The notes: generated by a model not told the origin, from the sequence alone. A stretch of 64,000 nt of DNA from Ramlibacter henchirensis (GCF_004682015.1 NZ_SMLM01000003.1:372001-436000); one strand, 5' to 3'. Shown: positions 25,039-35,972, numbered from the stretch's first letter. Numbers and translations: made by a program.

Positions 25039-26217
25039 GTGACAGAACAGGGTGGCACAGGGACACGGGCGCCGGGCGGTGACCGGCACCATGCCGCTGC
25101 GGCGATGCCGCCCGGATGGGTGTCCACCCGGGTGCGCGCGATCGAACCCTGGGCGCTTGCGGCCCTGTCCTTCTCGACGGCCGCCACGGCGGTCTTCCTC
25201 TGGCCCGGCCTCCTCGCCTCCTGGCTGCTGGCCCCGGTGCCGCTGCTTGCGGCGCGCTGGGCGCACTCCGGCGCTGCGCGCCACCCCTCGGAACTCGCGC
25301 TGCGCGGCACGCTGGTCGTTTGCGCGGTGCTCTTGCTCCAGCTGCACCGCCCGGCAGACGCCGGCGCCGCTGCACTGCTGACGCAAGCGTGGCTGGCTGT
25401 CGCCTGCGCCGCTTACGCGTTCATGCTCCGTCCGGCGTGGGCTTGCGGCGTCAGCTCGGTCGCGCTCGTCGTGCTGGCCGCCGTGCGCCTGCTGTCGGGT
25501 GAGCCGCCGACGCCCGTGGTCGCAATCGCCGAAGGACTCGGTGTCGTGCTGCCCGCCCTGCTCGCAGCGTTTGCCGGCGCGGCCATGCGGCGGGCCGACG
25601 CGCAGCGCGAGTTCAGCCACTTCGATCCCGCCACGGGCCTCTACAGCCACGAAGGCCTGCTGTCCTGCGGACACGAGCTCCTGGCCCGGTGCCTGCGCCG
25701 GCGCCGGGCCGTGACGATGGCCGTCTTCGATTGCAGCGACCTGCTCGAGGTGCGCCGTATCTACGGTCCGCAGGTCGCGCGGCATCTGGCGCTGAGCGTG
25801 GCCCGCCAGCTCTCCAGGGTCGCGGGCGACAAGGGAATGGCGGCGCGCAGCGGAATGGTCGAATTCAGCCTGGTGCTGCCCGGGCTCGACCGCGAGCAGG
25901 CGCTGCGCGCGATCCAGCAGGTGCTGGGCTCGCCTACGCGCGTGGAGTACGAGGCGGGGGGTGTCGAGATCGTGCTGGTCCCGAACTTCGTGCTTGCCCC
26001 GGTCGAGAACACGGACGAGGACATCGCCCGCGTTCACGCCGGCGCCATCCGCAAGCTGGCCGCGTCGCGGGAGCAGGAGGAGCGGCGCCACCGCTCCATG
26101 CGCCGCGCGCGCGAGCGGCATTCGCGGCCCGGTTCGCAGGCGAGGCAGGAGATGCAAAGCGCGCGCGAGCGGGCCCTCGCCAAGACGGTGCCGATGCCGC
26201 TGATGGCATCGTCCTGA
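25039..26217 (+). CDS. Membrane protein with degenerate GGDEF domain
   Basis: 392 aa with a GTG start. After about 30 hydrophilic residues come several Ala/Leu-rich membrane helices (about 35-190). The region from about 198 begins DPATGLYSHEGLL, which corresponds to the DxLTGLxNR start of GGDEF domains. Where the active-site GGDEF should be, the sequence reads GMVEF (272-276). Loss of the second Gly and the Asp means it probably cannot make cyclic di-GMP; it could bind GTP or act as a structural domain. The C-terminus (about 345-390) is highly basic and rich in Arg/Glu. It is divergent from the kinase gene across 193 bases. Confidence 0.68.
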   Translation: MTEQGGTGTRAPGGDRHHAAAAMPPGWVSTRVRAIEPWALAALSFSTAATAVFLWPGLLASWLLAPVPLLAARWAHSGAARHPSELALRGTLVVCAVLLLQLHRPADAGAAALLTQAWLAVACAAYAFMLRPAWACGVSSVALVVLAAVRLLSGEPPTPVVAIAEGLGVVLPALLAAFAGAAMRRADAQREFSHFDPATGLYSHEGLLSCGHELLARCLRRRRAVTMAVFDCSDLLEVRRIYGPQVARHLALSVARQLSRVAGDKGMAARSGMVEFSLVLPGLDREQALRAIQQVLGSPTRVEYEAGGVEIVLVPNFVLAPVENTDEDIARVHAGAIRKLAASREQEERRHRSMRRARERHSRPGSQARQEMQSARERALAKTVPMPLMASS

Positions 26218-26229
26218 AACCGCGCGCCG

Positions 26230-26235
26230 GATAAT
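26230..26235 (+). promoter_or_regulatory. -10-like hexamer before the isochorismatase-like gene
   Basis: GATAAT followed by CGGGC, 25 bases before the start codon. It belongs to a group of similar hexamer-plus-CGG elements upstream of several genes in this window. No clear -35 was seen. Confidence 0.4.
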
Positions 26236-26260
26236 CGGGCGACCCGAAGGACTCGCCCGA

Positions 26261-26860
26261 ATGCTGCTCCAAGCCGAAGAATCCCAACTGGTGCTGGTGG
26301 ACTACCAGCAGCGCCTCATGCCCGCCATCCACGACCGCGAGGCCGTGCTGGCCAATGCGCTGCGGCTCGCGAAGGCGGCCCGCCTGCTGGAGGTGCCCTG
26401 CTGGGGCACGGAGCAGAACCCGCAAGGCCTCGGCCCCCTTGATCCCGCGTTGCAGCCGCTGATCGGCAAGACCGTCTCCAAGATGACGTTCGGGGCGGCC
26501 GAACAGCTGATCCCGCGCCTGCGCCCGCCGGCGCGCGCCCCGCAGGGCAATGCGCGCAGCCTGCCCAAGCACCTGCAGAAACCCGCCGAGCCGCAGGACG
26601 AGCGCGAGAGCCTCGTGCTCGCCGGCTGCGAGGCCCATGTGTGCCTGCTGCAGACTGCGCTTGAACTGCTGGAGCAGGAGTTCGAGGTCTGGGTGGTGAC
26701 GGACGCCTGCGGCTCGCGAACCGAACGCAACCGCGACGCCGCCTTCGATCGCTTGGCCGGCGCGGGCTGCGAGCTGGTGACCACCGAGATGGTCGTGTTC
26801 GAGTGGCTGCGCTCCGCCGGGCACCCGCAGTTCAAGGAAGCGCTGGCACTGGTGAAGTAG
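26261..26860 (+). CDS. Isochorismatase-like cysteine hydrolase
   Basis: 199 aa. The family triad is present: Asp14 in LVLVDYQ, Lys74 in SKMTF and nucleophile Cys123 in AGCEAHVC. The fold is that of isochorismatase/nicotinamidase hydrolases. This YcaC-like branch has no firm substrate. Residues about 87-116 form an Arg/Pro-rich insertion before the last strands. The gene lies 68 bases before prpE on the same strand. Confidence 0.85.
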   Translation: MLLQAEESQLVLVDYQQRLMPAIHDREAVLANALRLAKAARLLEVPCWGTEQNPQGLGPLDPALQPLIGKTVSKMTFGAAEQLIPRLRPPARAPQGNARSLPKHLQKPAEPQDERESLVLAGCEAHVCLLQTALELLEQEFEVWVVTDACGSRTERNRDAAFDRLAGAGCELVTTEMVVFEWLRSAGHPQFKEALALVK

Positions 26861-26928
26861 CGCGCCCGTCAGCGTCCGGAAAGGCCGCGGTCCACAATGG
26901 CGCGGCAGAACCGAGACAGGAGACAAGG

Positions 26929-28821
26929 ATGGGCTACGCCGAGTTCTACCGCCGCTCCATCGAGCAGCCCGACGAGTTCTGGGCCGAGCAGGGCCGGCTC
27001 ATCGAATGGCAGACGCCGCCGCAACGCGTCTGCGACGACAGCCATCCGCCGTTCACCCGCTGGTTCGTCGGGGGCACGACCAACCTCTGCCACAACGCGG
27101 TCGACCGGCATCTGAAGGACCGGGCCGAGCAGCCCGCGCTGATCTGGGTGTCGACCGAGACGGACCGGGAGCGCGTCTACAGCTTCCGCGAGCTGCACCA
27201 GGAAGTGCAGCGCACCGCGGCCATGCTGCAGGCGCTGGGTGTGGGCAAGGGCGACCGCGTCCTGATCTACATGCCGATGATCCCGGAGGCCGCGTTCGCG
27301 ATGCTGGCCTGCGCGCGCATCGGCGCGATCCATTCCGTGGTGTTCGGCGGCTTCGCTTCCGTGTCGCTGGCGTCGCGCATCGAAGACGCCGAGCCCAGGG
27401 TGATCGTCAGCGCCGACGGCGGCTCACGGGCCGGCAAGGTGATCGCGTACAAGCCGCTGCTGGACGAGGCGATCCGCCTGTCCTCGCACAAGCCGCAGGC
27501 GGTGCTGCTCGCCGACCGCCAGCTCGCGCCCATGGAGCGCGTCGCGGGCCGCGACCACGACTGGGCGCCGCTGCGTGACAAGCACCTCGATGCGCAGGTC
27601 GCCTGCGAGTGGCTGCAGTCGACCGACATCAGCTACACGATCTACACCAGCGGCACGACCGGCCGGCCCAAGGGCGTGCAGCGCGACGTCGGCGGCTACG
27701 CGGTGGCGCTGGCGGCCAGCATGCAGCACATCTTCCAGGGCCGCGCCGGCGAGACCTACTTCTCGACCAGCGACATCGGCTGGGTGGTGGGGCACAGCTA
27801 CATCGTCTACGGCCCGCTGATCGCAGGCATGGCGACCATCATGTACGAGGGCCTGCCGATCCGGCCAGATGCCGGGATCTGGTGGAAGCTGGTCGAGAAG
27901 TACAAGGTCACCGTGATGTTCAGCGCGCCCACTGCGGTGCGCGTGCTGAAGAAGCAGGACCCGGCGTTCCTGAAGAAGTACGACCTGTCCAGCCTGCGCG
28001 GGCTGTTCCTCGCCGGCGAGCCACTGGACGAGCCCACCGCGCGCTGGATCTCCGACGGCCTGGGCGTGCCCATCATCGACAACTACTGGCAGACCGAGAG
28101 CGGCTGGCCGATCCTCACCATCGCCGGCGGCGTGGAGCGCAAGCCCGCGAAGTTCGGCAGTCCGGGCGTGCCGATGTACGGCTACAAGGTCAAGATCCTC
28201 CACGAGTCCACCGGCGAGGAACTCACCCGGCCGAACGAGAAGGGGGTGGTCGTCATCGAGGGTCCCACGCCGCCCGGCTTCATGCAGACCGTCTGGCGCG
28301 ACGACGAGCGATTCGTGCGCACCTACTGGCAGAGCATCCCGGGCAAGCAGGTCTACAGCACCTTCGACTGGGGCATCCGTGATGCCGACGGCTACTTCTA
28401 CATCCTCGGCCGCACCGACGACGTGATCAACGTGGCCGGCCACCGGCTGGGCACGCGGGAGATCGAGGAGAGCATCTCCAGCCACCCCGGCGTGGCCGAG
28501 GTGGCGGTCGTTGGCGTGGCCGACCCGATGAAAGGCCAGGTGGCGATGGCCTTTGCCATCCCGAAGGACTCTTCCGTGATCACCGACGCCGCTGCCGCGC
28601 TCAAGCTCGAGGGCGACGTCATGAAGCTCGTCGACCAGCAACTCGGCGCCGTCGCTCGCCCGTCGCGCGTCCGTTTCGTGTCCCTTCTCCCCAAGACCCG
28701 CAGCGGCAAGCTCCTGCGCCGCGCCATCCAGGCCGTCTGCGAAGGCCGCGACCCCGGCGACCTGACGACAATCGAAGATCCCTCAGCGCTGCAACAAATC
28801 AAAGACCTGATCAAGCAATGA
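26929..28821 (+). CDS. prpE: Propionate-CoA ligase
   Basis: 630 aa, matching PrpE length. It activates propionate to propionyl-CoA through an acyl-adenylate. The start MGYAEFYRRSIEQPDEFW follows CAGGAGACAAGG. The P-loop YTSGTTGRPKGV, the NYWQTESGWP motif that separates PrpE from acetyl-CoA synthetases, and the C-terminal Lys594 in KTRSGK (adenylation, controllable by acetylation) are visible. No prpBC genes adjoin it; sucA follows after 238 bases. Confidence 0.92.
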   Translation: MGYAEFYRRSIEQPDEFWAEQGRLIEWQTPPQRVCDDSHPPFTRWFVGGTTNLCHNAVDRHLKDRAEQPALIWVSTETDRERVYSFRELHQEVQRTAAMLQALGVGKGDRVLIYMPMIPEAAFAMLACARIGAIHSVVFGGFASVSLASRIEDAEPRVIVSADGGSRAGKVIAYKPLLDEAIRLSSHKPQAVLLADRQLAPMERVAGRDHDWAPLRDKHLDAQVACEWLQSTDISYTIYTSGTTGRPKGVQRDVGGYAVALAASMQHIFQGRAGETYFSTSDIGWVVGHSYIVYGPLIAGMATIMYEGLPIRPDAGIWWKLVEKYKVTVMFSAPTAVRVLKKQDPAFLKKYDLSSLRGLFLAGEPLDEPTARWISDGLGVPIIDNYWQTESGWPILTIAGGVERKPAKFGSPGVPMYGYKVKILHESTGEELTRPNEKGVVVIEGPTPPGFMQTVWRDDERFVRTYWQSIPGKQVYSTFDWGIRDADGYFYILGRTDDVINVAGHRLGTREIEESISSHPGVAEVAVVGVADPMKGQVAMAFAIPKDSSVITDAAAALKLEGDVMKLVDQQLGAVARPSRVRFVSLLPKTRSGKLLRRAIQAVCEGRDPGDLTTIEDPSALQQIKDLIKQ

Positions 28822-28824
28822 TCC

Positions 28825-28898
28825 GGCCCCTCTCCCCCTCGGGGGAGAGGAGCAAGGCGGATGCCTTGCGACGAGGGGGCCGGGCTGGGGTGAGGGGG
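28825..28898. repeat. Intergenic copy of the GC-rich palindromic repeat
   Basis: GGCCCCTCTCCCCCTCGGGGGAGAGG, then GCAAGGC-GGAT-GCCTTGC, then a GGGCCGGGCTGGGGTGAGGGG right arm. It belongs to the same family as the copies inside aceF and lpdA but is non-coding, 3 bases after the prpE stop. It may also act as an mRNA 3'-end structure. Confidence 0.78.
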
Positions 28899-28920
28899 TT
28901 CGTGATGCGGCCAACGGCGG

Positions 28921-28976
28921 GCACTACAGCGAAGCGGGTTGTGCCACACCGTGGCACAATCCGCGGCCTGTAGTGC
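28921..28976. promoter_or_regulatory. Nested inverted repeats upstream of sucA
   Basis: The outer arms GCACTACAG (28921-28929) and CTGTAGTGC (28968-28976) enclose a perfect inner palindrome TTGTGCCA-CACCG-TGGCACAA (28939-28959), with spacers of 9 and 8 bases. A CACAAT-CCG -10-like element overlaps the inner right arm. It ends 83 bases before the sucA ATG. It may be an operator with two half-site pairs or an RNA structure; I do not recognise the consensus. Confidence 0.5.
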
Positions 28977-29027
28977 AACCGCCAACCGGTCCAGCCGTGC
29001 CGCGGAAGGTTTCATCAACCAGCTGAA

Positions 29028-29044
29028 GCTCCCTGAAGGGGAGC
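29028..29044 (+). promoter_or_regulatory. Hairpin just upstream of sucA
   Basis: GCTCCC-TGAAG-GGGAGC forms a 6-bp stem ending 15 bases before the sucA ATG. Its right arm holds AAGGGGAG, the only strong Shine-Dalgarno-like run, but at an unusually long distance from the start. It may limit ribosome access. Confidence 0.4.
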
Positions 29045-29059
29045 AGAAAGTAGCGAGAG

Positions 29060-31930
29060 ATGAGCGATCAGAGCTCCGTCTATTCGGCCTACCGTGGCAA
29101 CTCCTACCTGTTCGGCGGCAACGCGCCGTACGTGGAGGAGATGTACGAGAACTACCTGGCCAACCCCACGAGCGTTCCGCAGACCTGGCGCGAATACTTC
29201 GACGCGCTGCAGCACGTGCCCGCCTCCGACGGCAGCGACGCCAAGGACGTGCCGCACATGCCGGTCATCAATGCCTTTGCGGAGCGCGCCAAGCAGGGCG
29301 GCACCCGGGTGGTGGGCGCGCGGGGCGCCGATTCGGAGCTGGCGCGCAAGCGCACCGCCGTCCAGCAGCTGATCGCCGCGTACCGCAACGTGGGCTGCCG
29401 CTGGGCCGACCTGGACCCGCTCAAGCGCGCCGAGCGCGAGAACATCCCCGAGCTGGAGCCGTCCTTCTACGGCTTCACCGCCGCCGACCAGGAAGCGGTG
29501 TTCAACACCAGCAACACCTTCTTCGGCCGCGACAGCATGTCGCTGCGCGAGCTGATCAACGCCCTGCGCGAGACGTACTGCGGCTCCATCGGCGCCGAGT
29601 ACATGTACATCAGCGACCAGGGCCGCAAGCGCTGGTGGCAGCAGAAGCTGGAATCCATCCGCAGCAAGGCCAGCTTCCCGAACGAGAAGAAGAAGCACAT
29701 CCTCGAGCGCCTCACGGCCGCCGAGGGCCTGGAGCGCTTCCTGCACACCAAGTACGTCGGCCAGAAGCGCTTCTCGCTGGAAGGCGGCGAGAGCTTCATC
29801 GCCTCGATGGACGAGCTGATCCAGCAGGCCGGCGCCCGGGGCGTGCAGGAGATCGTGATCGGCATGGCCCACCGCGGCCGCCTCAACGTGCTGGTCAACA
29901 CGCTGGGCAAGATGCCGGCCGACCTGTTCGCCGAGTTCGAGCACACCGCCAAGGAAGACCTGCCCGCGGGTGACGTCAAGTACCACCAGGGCTTCTCCTC
30001 CGACGTCAGCACGCCCGGCGGCCCCGTGCACCTGTCGCTGGCCTTCAATCCCTCGCACCTGGAGATCGTGAACCCGGTGGTCGAAGGCTCCGTGCGCGCT
30101 CGCATGGACCGTCGCGCCGACCCCAAGGGCAAGCAGGTGCTGCCCGTGCTGGTCCACGGCGACGCCGCCTTCGCGGGCCAGGGCGTGGTGCAGGAGACGC
30201 TGGCGCTGGCCGAGACGCGCGGCTACTTCACCGGCGGCACGGTGCACATCGTCATCAACAACCAGATCGGCTTCACCACGTCGGACCCGCGCGATGCGCG
30301 CTCGACGCTGTACTGCACCGACATCGTGAAGATGATCGAGGCGCCGGTGCTGCACGTGAACGGCGACGACCCCGAGGCGGTGGTGCTGGCGACCCAGCTG
30401 GCGCTGGAGTACCGCATGGAGTTCGCCAAGGACGTGGTGGTGGACATCATCTGCTTCCGCAAGCTGGGCCACAACGAGCAGGACACGCCCTCGCTCACCC
30501 AGCCGCTGATGTACAAGAAGATCGCGGCCCACCCCGGCACCCGCAGGCTGTACGCCGACAAGCTGGCCGCGCAGGGCCTGGGCGAGTCGCTGGGCGACGA
30601 CATGGGCAAGGCCTACCGCGCCGCCATGGACGCGGGCAAGCACACGGTCGATCCGGTGCTGTCCAACTTCAAGAGCAAGTACGCCGTCGACTGGCAGCCC
30701 TACCTGGGCAAGAAGTGGACGGATGCGGGCGACACGGCCATTCCCACCGCCGAATGGCGCCGCCTGGCCGAGCGCATCACGGCCGTACCGGAGAACTTCA
30801 CGGTCCATCCGCTGGTCAGGAAGGTGCTGGAAGACCGCGCCGCGATGGGCCGCGGCGACGTCAACGTCGACTGGGGCATGGGCGAGCACATGGCCTTCGC
30901 CTCCCTGGTGGCCAGCGGCTACCCGGTGCGCCTGTCGGGCGAGGACGTGGGCCGCGGCACCTTCACCCACCGCCACGCCGTCCTGCACGACCAGAACCGC
31001 GAGAAGTGGAACGAGGGCACCTACATCCCGCTGCAGAACGTGACGGAGAACCAGGCGCCGTTCACCTGCATCGACTCCATCCTGTCGGAGGAGGCGGTGC
31101 TCGGCTTCGAGTACGGCTACGCGTCCAACGACCCGCACACGCTGGTGATCTGGGAAGCGCAGTTCGGCGACTTCGCCAACGGCGCCCAGGTCGTCATCGA
31201 CCAGTTCATCGCGTCGGGCGAGGTGAAGTGGGGCCGTATCAACGGCATCACGCTGATGCTGCCGCACGGCTATGAAGGGCAGGGACCGGAGCACAGCTCG
31301 GCGCGCCTGGAGCGGTTCATGCAGCTGTCGGCCGACACCAACATCCAGGTGTGCCAGCCCACCACGGCCAGCCAGATCTTCCACCTGCTGCGCCGCCAGA
31401 TGATCCGCCCGCTGCGCAAGCCTCTGGTGATCATGACGCCCAAGTCGCTGCTGCGGAACAAGGACGCGACGTCGCCGCTGTCCGAGTTCACCAAGGGCGG
31501 CTTCCAGACCGTGATCCCCGAGAACAAGGACCTCAAGGCCGACAAGGTCAAGCGCGTCATCGTCTGCTCGGGCAAGGTCTATTACGACCTGGCCAAGAAG
31601 CGCGAGGAGAAGGGCGCCGACGACGTGGCCATCCTGCGCGTGGAGCAGCTGTATCCGTTCCCGCACAAGGTCTTCGCCGCGGAGCTGCGCAAGTACCCCA
31701 ACACCACCGACATCGTGTGGTGCCAGGACGAGCCGCAGAACCAGGGCGCGTGGTTCTTCATCCAGCACAACATCCACGAGAACATGCTGGAAGGCCAGAA
31801 GCTCGGCTACGCCGGCCGGGCCGCGTCGGCCTCACCCGCGGTGGGGTACGCGCACCTGCACCAGGAGCAGCAGAAGGCCCTGGTGGACGGCGCGTTCGCC
31901 AAGCTCAAGGGCTTCGTGCTCACGAAATAA
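29060..31930 (+). CDS. sucA: 2-oxoglutarate dehydrogenase E1 component
   Basis: 956 aa. It is the ThDP-dependent decarboxylase of the TCA-cycle 2-oxoglutarate dehydrogenase complex. It opens with [24 protein letters not shown] sequence, the E2-binding N-terminus of OGDH E1. The central part has [29 protein letters not shown] (ThDP/Mg site) and NNQIGFTTS. The C-terminal half has [14 protein letters not shown] and [12 protein letters not shown]. It is first of sucA-sucB-lpd. Confidence 0.97.
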   Translation: MSDQSSVYSAYRGNSYLFGGNAPYVEEMYENYLANPTSVPQTWREYFDALQHVPASDGSDAKDVPHMPVINAFAERAKQGGTRVVGARGADSELARKRTAVQQLIAAYRNVGCRWADLDPLKRAERENIPELEPSFYGFTAADQEAVFNTSNTFFGRDSMSLRELINALRETYCGSIGAEYMYISDQGRKRWWQQKLESIRSKASFPNEKKKHILERLTAAEGLERFLHTKYVGQKRFSLEGGESFIASMDELIQQAGARGVQEIVIGMAHRGRLNVLVNTLGKMPADLFAEFEHTAKEDLPAGDVKYHQGFSSDVSTPGGPVHLSLAFNPSHLEIVNPVVEGSVRARMDRRADPKGKQVLPVLVHGDAAFAGQGVVQETLALAETRGYFTGGTVHIVINNQIGFTTSDPRDARSTLYCTDIVKMIEAPVLHVNGDDPEAVVLATQLALEYRMEFAKDVVVDIICFRKLGHNEQDTPSLTQPLMYKKIAAHPGTRRLYADKLAAQGLGESLGDDMGKAYRAAMDAGKHTVDPVLSNFKSKYAVDWQPYLGKKWTDAGDTAIPTAEWRRLAERITAVPENFTVHPLVRKVLEDRAAMGRGDVNVDWGMGEHMAFASLVASGYPVRLSGEDVGRGTFTHRHAVLHDQNREKWNEGTYIPLQNVTENQAPFTCIDSILSEEAVLGFEYGYASNDPHTLVIWEAQFGDFANGAQVVIDQFIASGEVKWGRINGITLMLPHGYEGQGPEHSSARLERFMQLSADTNIQVCQPTTASQIFHLLRRQMIRPLRKPLVIMTPKSLLRNKDATSPLSEFTKGGFQTVIPENKDLKADKVKRVIVCSGKVYYDLAKKREEKGADDVAILRVEQLYPFPHKVFAAELRKYPNTTDIVWCQDEPQNQGAWFFIQHNIHENMLEGQKLGYAGRAASASPAVGYAHLHQEQQKALVDGAFAKLKGFVLTK

Positions 31931-31936
31931 GCGCAA

Positions 31937-32022
31937 CGTCATCCCCGCGCAGGCGGGGATCCAGACGCGCGCGCATGCGCGCCGCCCAAGAGCCCTGGAT
32001 TCCCGCCTCCGCGGGAATGACG
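31937..32022. repeat. Paired inverted REP-like repeats between sucA and sucB
   Basis: Two 28-base arms in opposite orientation (31937-31964 and 31995-32022) match at 25 of 28 positions and are separated by 30 bases. Each arm is itself a palindrome: ATCCCC-N8-GGGGAT and ATTCCC-N8-GGGAAT. The second fits the pattern of the neisserial dRS3 element. The spacer holds GCGCGCATGCGCGC. The element sits inside an operon, so it would form a strong mRNA fold between two cotranscribed genes. Confidence 0.85.
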
Positions 32023-32054
32023 GCACACCAGATAAGAACCTAGGAAAAAACAAC

Positions 32055-33317
32055 ATGGCGATCGTTGACGTCAAAGTGCCGCAGCTGTCCGAGTCCGTGG
32101 CCGAAGCCACCCTGCTGCAATGGAAGAAGAAGCCCGGCGAGGCCGTGGCGCAGGATGAGATCCTGATCGAGATCGAGACCGACAAGGTGGTGCTCGAGGT
32201 GCCCGCGCCCAGCGCGGGCGTGCTGTCCGAGATCGTGGTCGCCGACGGCGGCACGGTGGCCGCCGAACAGGTGATCGCGAAGATCGACAGCGAAGGGCGG
32301 GCCGCCGCCGCGGCTGCAGCAGCGCCGGCGCAGGCCGCCGCACCGGCCGCGGCCAAGCCGGCTCCCGCCACGGCCTCGGCCGGCGCGAAGTCGGACATCG
32401 CGATGCCCGCCGCGGCCAAGCTGATGGCCGACAACCAGCTGGGTGCCGGCTCGGTTCCGGGCACCGGCCGCGATGGCCGCGTGACGAAGGGCGACGTGCT
32501 GCAGGCGGTTGCCGGGGGTGCCGCCAAGGCCGCCGTGGCGCCGCCCGCGCCCGCCGCCCGCCCGCCCGCGCCTGCACTGCAACAGGTGTCCGCGCCGGCG
32601 TCGCCCGACCTGGGCGAACGGCCCGAGCAGCGCGTGCCCATGAGCCGACTTCGTGCTCGCGTCGCGGAGCGGCTGCTGCAGTCGCAGTCCAGCAACGCCA
32701 TCCTGACCACCTTCAACGAGGTCAACATGGCCCCGGTGATGGAGATGCGCAAGCGCTTCCAGGATCGCTTCGAAAAGGAACACGGCGTCAAGATCGGCTT
32801 CATGTCGTTCTTCGTGAAGGCCGCGGTGCACGCCCTCAAGAAGTACCCGGTGATCAACGCCAGCGTCGACGGCAACGACATCGTCTACCACGGCTACTTC
32901 GACATCGGCATCGCGGTGGGCTCGCCGCGCGGCCTGGTGGTGCCGATCCTGCGCAACGCCGACCAGATGTCGTTCGCCGAGATCGAGAAGAAGATCGCCG
33001 AGTTCGGCGCCAAGGCGCGCGACGGAAAGCTGGGCATCGAGGAGATGACCGGCGGAACCTTCTCCATCTCCAACGGCGGCGTGTTCGGCTCGATGCTGTC
33101 GACGCCCATCATCAACCCGCCGCAGTCGGCCATCCTGGGCGTGCACGCCACCAAGGACCGCCCGGTGGTGGAGAACGGGCAGGTCGTCGTCCGCCCGATC
33201 AACTACCTGGCCATGAGCTACGACCACCGCATCATCGACGGCCGCGAGGCCGTGCTGGGGCTGGTGGCGATGAAGGAAGCGCTGGAAGACCCGGCCCGCC
33301 TGCTCTTCGACATCTGA
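32055..33317 (+). CDS. sucB: Dihydrolipoamide succinyltransferase E2
   Basis: 420 aa. It is the core of the 2-oxoglutarate dehydrogenase complex. A single lipoyl domain (about 2-78) has Lys44 in ETDKVVLEV. An Ala/Pro-rich linker, an E3-binding domain (about 115-152, [13 protein letters not shown]) and the catalytic domain with SYDHRIIDG (His391) follow. The linker is ordinary, with no palindromic repeats, unlike AceF. Confidence 0.97.
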   Translation: MAIVDVKVPQLSESVAEATLLQWKKKPGEAVAQDEILIEIETDKVVLEVPAPSAGVLSEIVVADGGTVAAEQVIAKIDSEGRAAAAAAAAPAQAAAPAAAKPAPATASAGAKSDIAMPAAAKLMADNQLGAGSVPGTGRDGRVTKGDVLQAVAGGAAKAAVAPPAPAARPPAPALQQVSAPASPDLGERPEQRVPMSRLRARVAERLLQSQSSNAILTTFNEVNMAPVMEMRKRFQDRFEKEHGVKIGFMSFFVKAAVHALKKYPVINASVDGNDIVYHGYFDIGIAVGSPRGLVVPILRNADQMSFAEIEKKIAEFGAKARDGKLGIEEMTGGTFSISNGGVFGSMLSTPIINPPQSAILGVHATKDRPVVENGQVVVRPINYLAMSYDHRIIDGREAVLGLVAMKEALEDPARLLFDI

Positions 33318-33327
33318 GGAGCGGCAC

Positions 33328-34746
<1,419 letters not shown>

Positions 34747-34758
34747 AGGCCGGGTTGA

Positions 34759-34862
34759 ACACCCGTACGCAGAAAACGCAGAAATGACGCAGGCAACGCA
34801 GAAGAATCGATGATGGCTTCTTCGGTTTCTGCGCGCTTTCGGCGTTTTCCGCGTACGGGTGT
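34759..34862. repeat. Long inverted repeat between lpd and zapE
   Basis: 46-base arms (34759-34804 and 34817-34862) match at 37 of 46 positions around a 12-base centre containing ATCGAT. The outer 12 bases, ACACCCGTACGC against GCGTACGGGTGT, pair with no mismatch. It fills almost the whole 128-base gap. It could form a large hairpin that ends or insulates the sucA-sucB-lpd transcript. It is unrelated in sequence to the other repeat families here. Confidence 0.85.
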
Positions 34863-34874
34863 CCGCTCCCCTGC

Positions 34875-35972
34875 ATGAGCGTCCGCGCCGCCTACGAGGC
34901 CGAACTGAAGGCGCGGGGTTACGAAAGCGACCCCGCGCAGCTGCGCGCGGTCGAGGCCCTGGACCGCTGCGCGCAGGAGTGGGCGGAGTTCAAGGAGCAG
35001 CGCTCCAACGTCTTCAAGAAGCTGATCAACCGGCCGGACATCCCGCGCGGCGTCTACATGTGGGGCGGCGTGGGGCGCGGCAAGAGCTTCCTGATGGACT
35101 GCTTCTTCAACGCAGTCCCGCTGCGGCGCAAGACGCGCCTGCACTTCCACGAGTTCATGCGCGAGGTGCACCGCGAGCTCACCGAGCTGCAGGGCACGGT
35201 GAACCCGCTGGACGCCCTCGGGGAACGCATCGCCAAGCGCTTCCGGCTCATCTGCTTCGACGAGTTCCACGTCGCCGACATCACCGACGCGATGATCCTG
35301 CATCGCCTGCTGCAGGCGCTGTTCGACAACGGCGTGGGCTTCGTCACCACGTCCAACTTCCGGCCGGACGACCTGTACCCGAACGGGCTGCACCGTGACC
35401 GCATCCTTCCCGCGATCGCGCTGCTCAACGAGAAGCTGGAGGTCGTCAACGTCGACAACGGCATCGACTACCGGCGCCGCACGCTCGAACACCTGAAGCT
35501 CTACCACACGCCTTTGGGCGCGCAGGCCGATGCGGAGATGAGCCGCGCCTTCGACGAACTGGCCGAGGCGCATTACGAGGATCCGACGCTGCACATCGAG
35601 CAGCGCGAGATCCGCGCCCGCCGCAGGGCCGGCGGCGTGGTGTGGTTCGACTTTCGCACGCTCTGCGGCGGTCCGCGCTCGCAGAACGACTACCTGGAGA
35701 TCGCGACGCAGTTCCACACCGTGCTGCTGTCCGACGTGCCGTACATGCCGGTCAACCTCGCCTCCGAAGCGCGCCGCTTCACCTGGCTGGTCGACGTGCT
35801 CTACGACCGGCGCGTCAAGTTGATCATGTCGGCTGCCGTCGCGCCGGAGGCGTTGTACACGGAAGGTCCCCTCGCGCATGAGTTCCCGCGCACGGTTTCG
35901 CGGCTGAACGAGATGCAATCGGCCGAATTCCTGGCCGAGGAGCACCGCTCGGTGGACACTCGGCTCACATGA
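34875..35972 (+). CDS. zapE: ZapE/AFG1-type ATPase
   Basis: 365 aa. Walker A GGVGRGKS (64-71), Walker B LICFDE (about 125-130) and the FHVADITD segment mark the AFG1 family. E. coli ZapE is a cell-division ATPase that acts on Z-ring stability; the mitochondrial relative helps degrade respiratory subunits. The ATG at 34875 has only a poor ribosome binding site and lies 13 bases after the long inverted repeat. The next gene overlaps its stop by 4 nt. Confidence 0.93.
   Translation: MSVRAAYEAELKARGYESDPAQLRAVEALDRCAQEWAEFKEQRSNVFKKLINRPDIPRGVYMWGGVGRGKSFLMDCFFNAVPLRRKTRLHFHEFMREVHRELTELQGTVNPLDALGERIAKRFRLICFDEFHVADITDAMILHRLLQALFDNGVGFVTTSNFRPDDLYPNGLHRDRILPAIALLNEKLEVVNVDNGIDYRRRTLEHLKLYHTPLGAQADAEMSRAFDELAEAHYEDPTLHIEQREIRARRRAGGVVWFDFRTLCGGPRSQNDYLEIATQFHTVLLSDVPYMPVNLASEARRFTWLVDVLYDRRVKLIMSAAVAPEALYTEGPLAHEFPRTVSRLNEMQSAEFLAEEHRSVDTRLT

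Noticed and set aside
25039..26217. Active diguanylate cyclase
   Set aside because: The motif is GMVEF; the catalytic Gly and Asp are replaced.
28825..28898. Palindrome after prpE as a rho-independent terminator
   Set aside because: The stem is long and GC-rich but no T-run follows, and the same sequence occurs inside coding regions.
31937..32022. Insertion sequence remnant between sucA and sucB
   Set aside because: The inverted arms are 28 bases apart by only 30 bases with no coding remnant; each arm is a self-palindrome, which fits a REP pair better.
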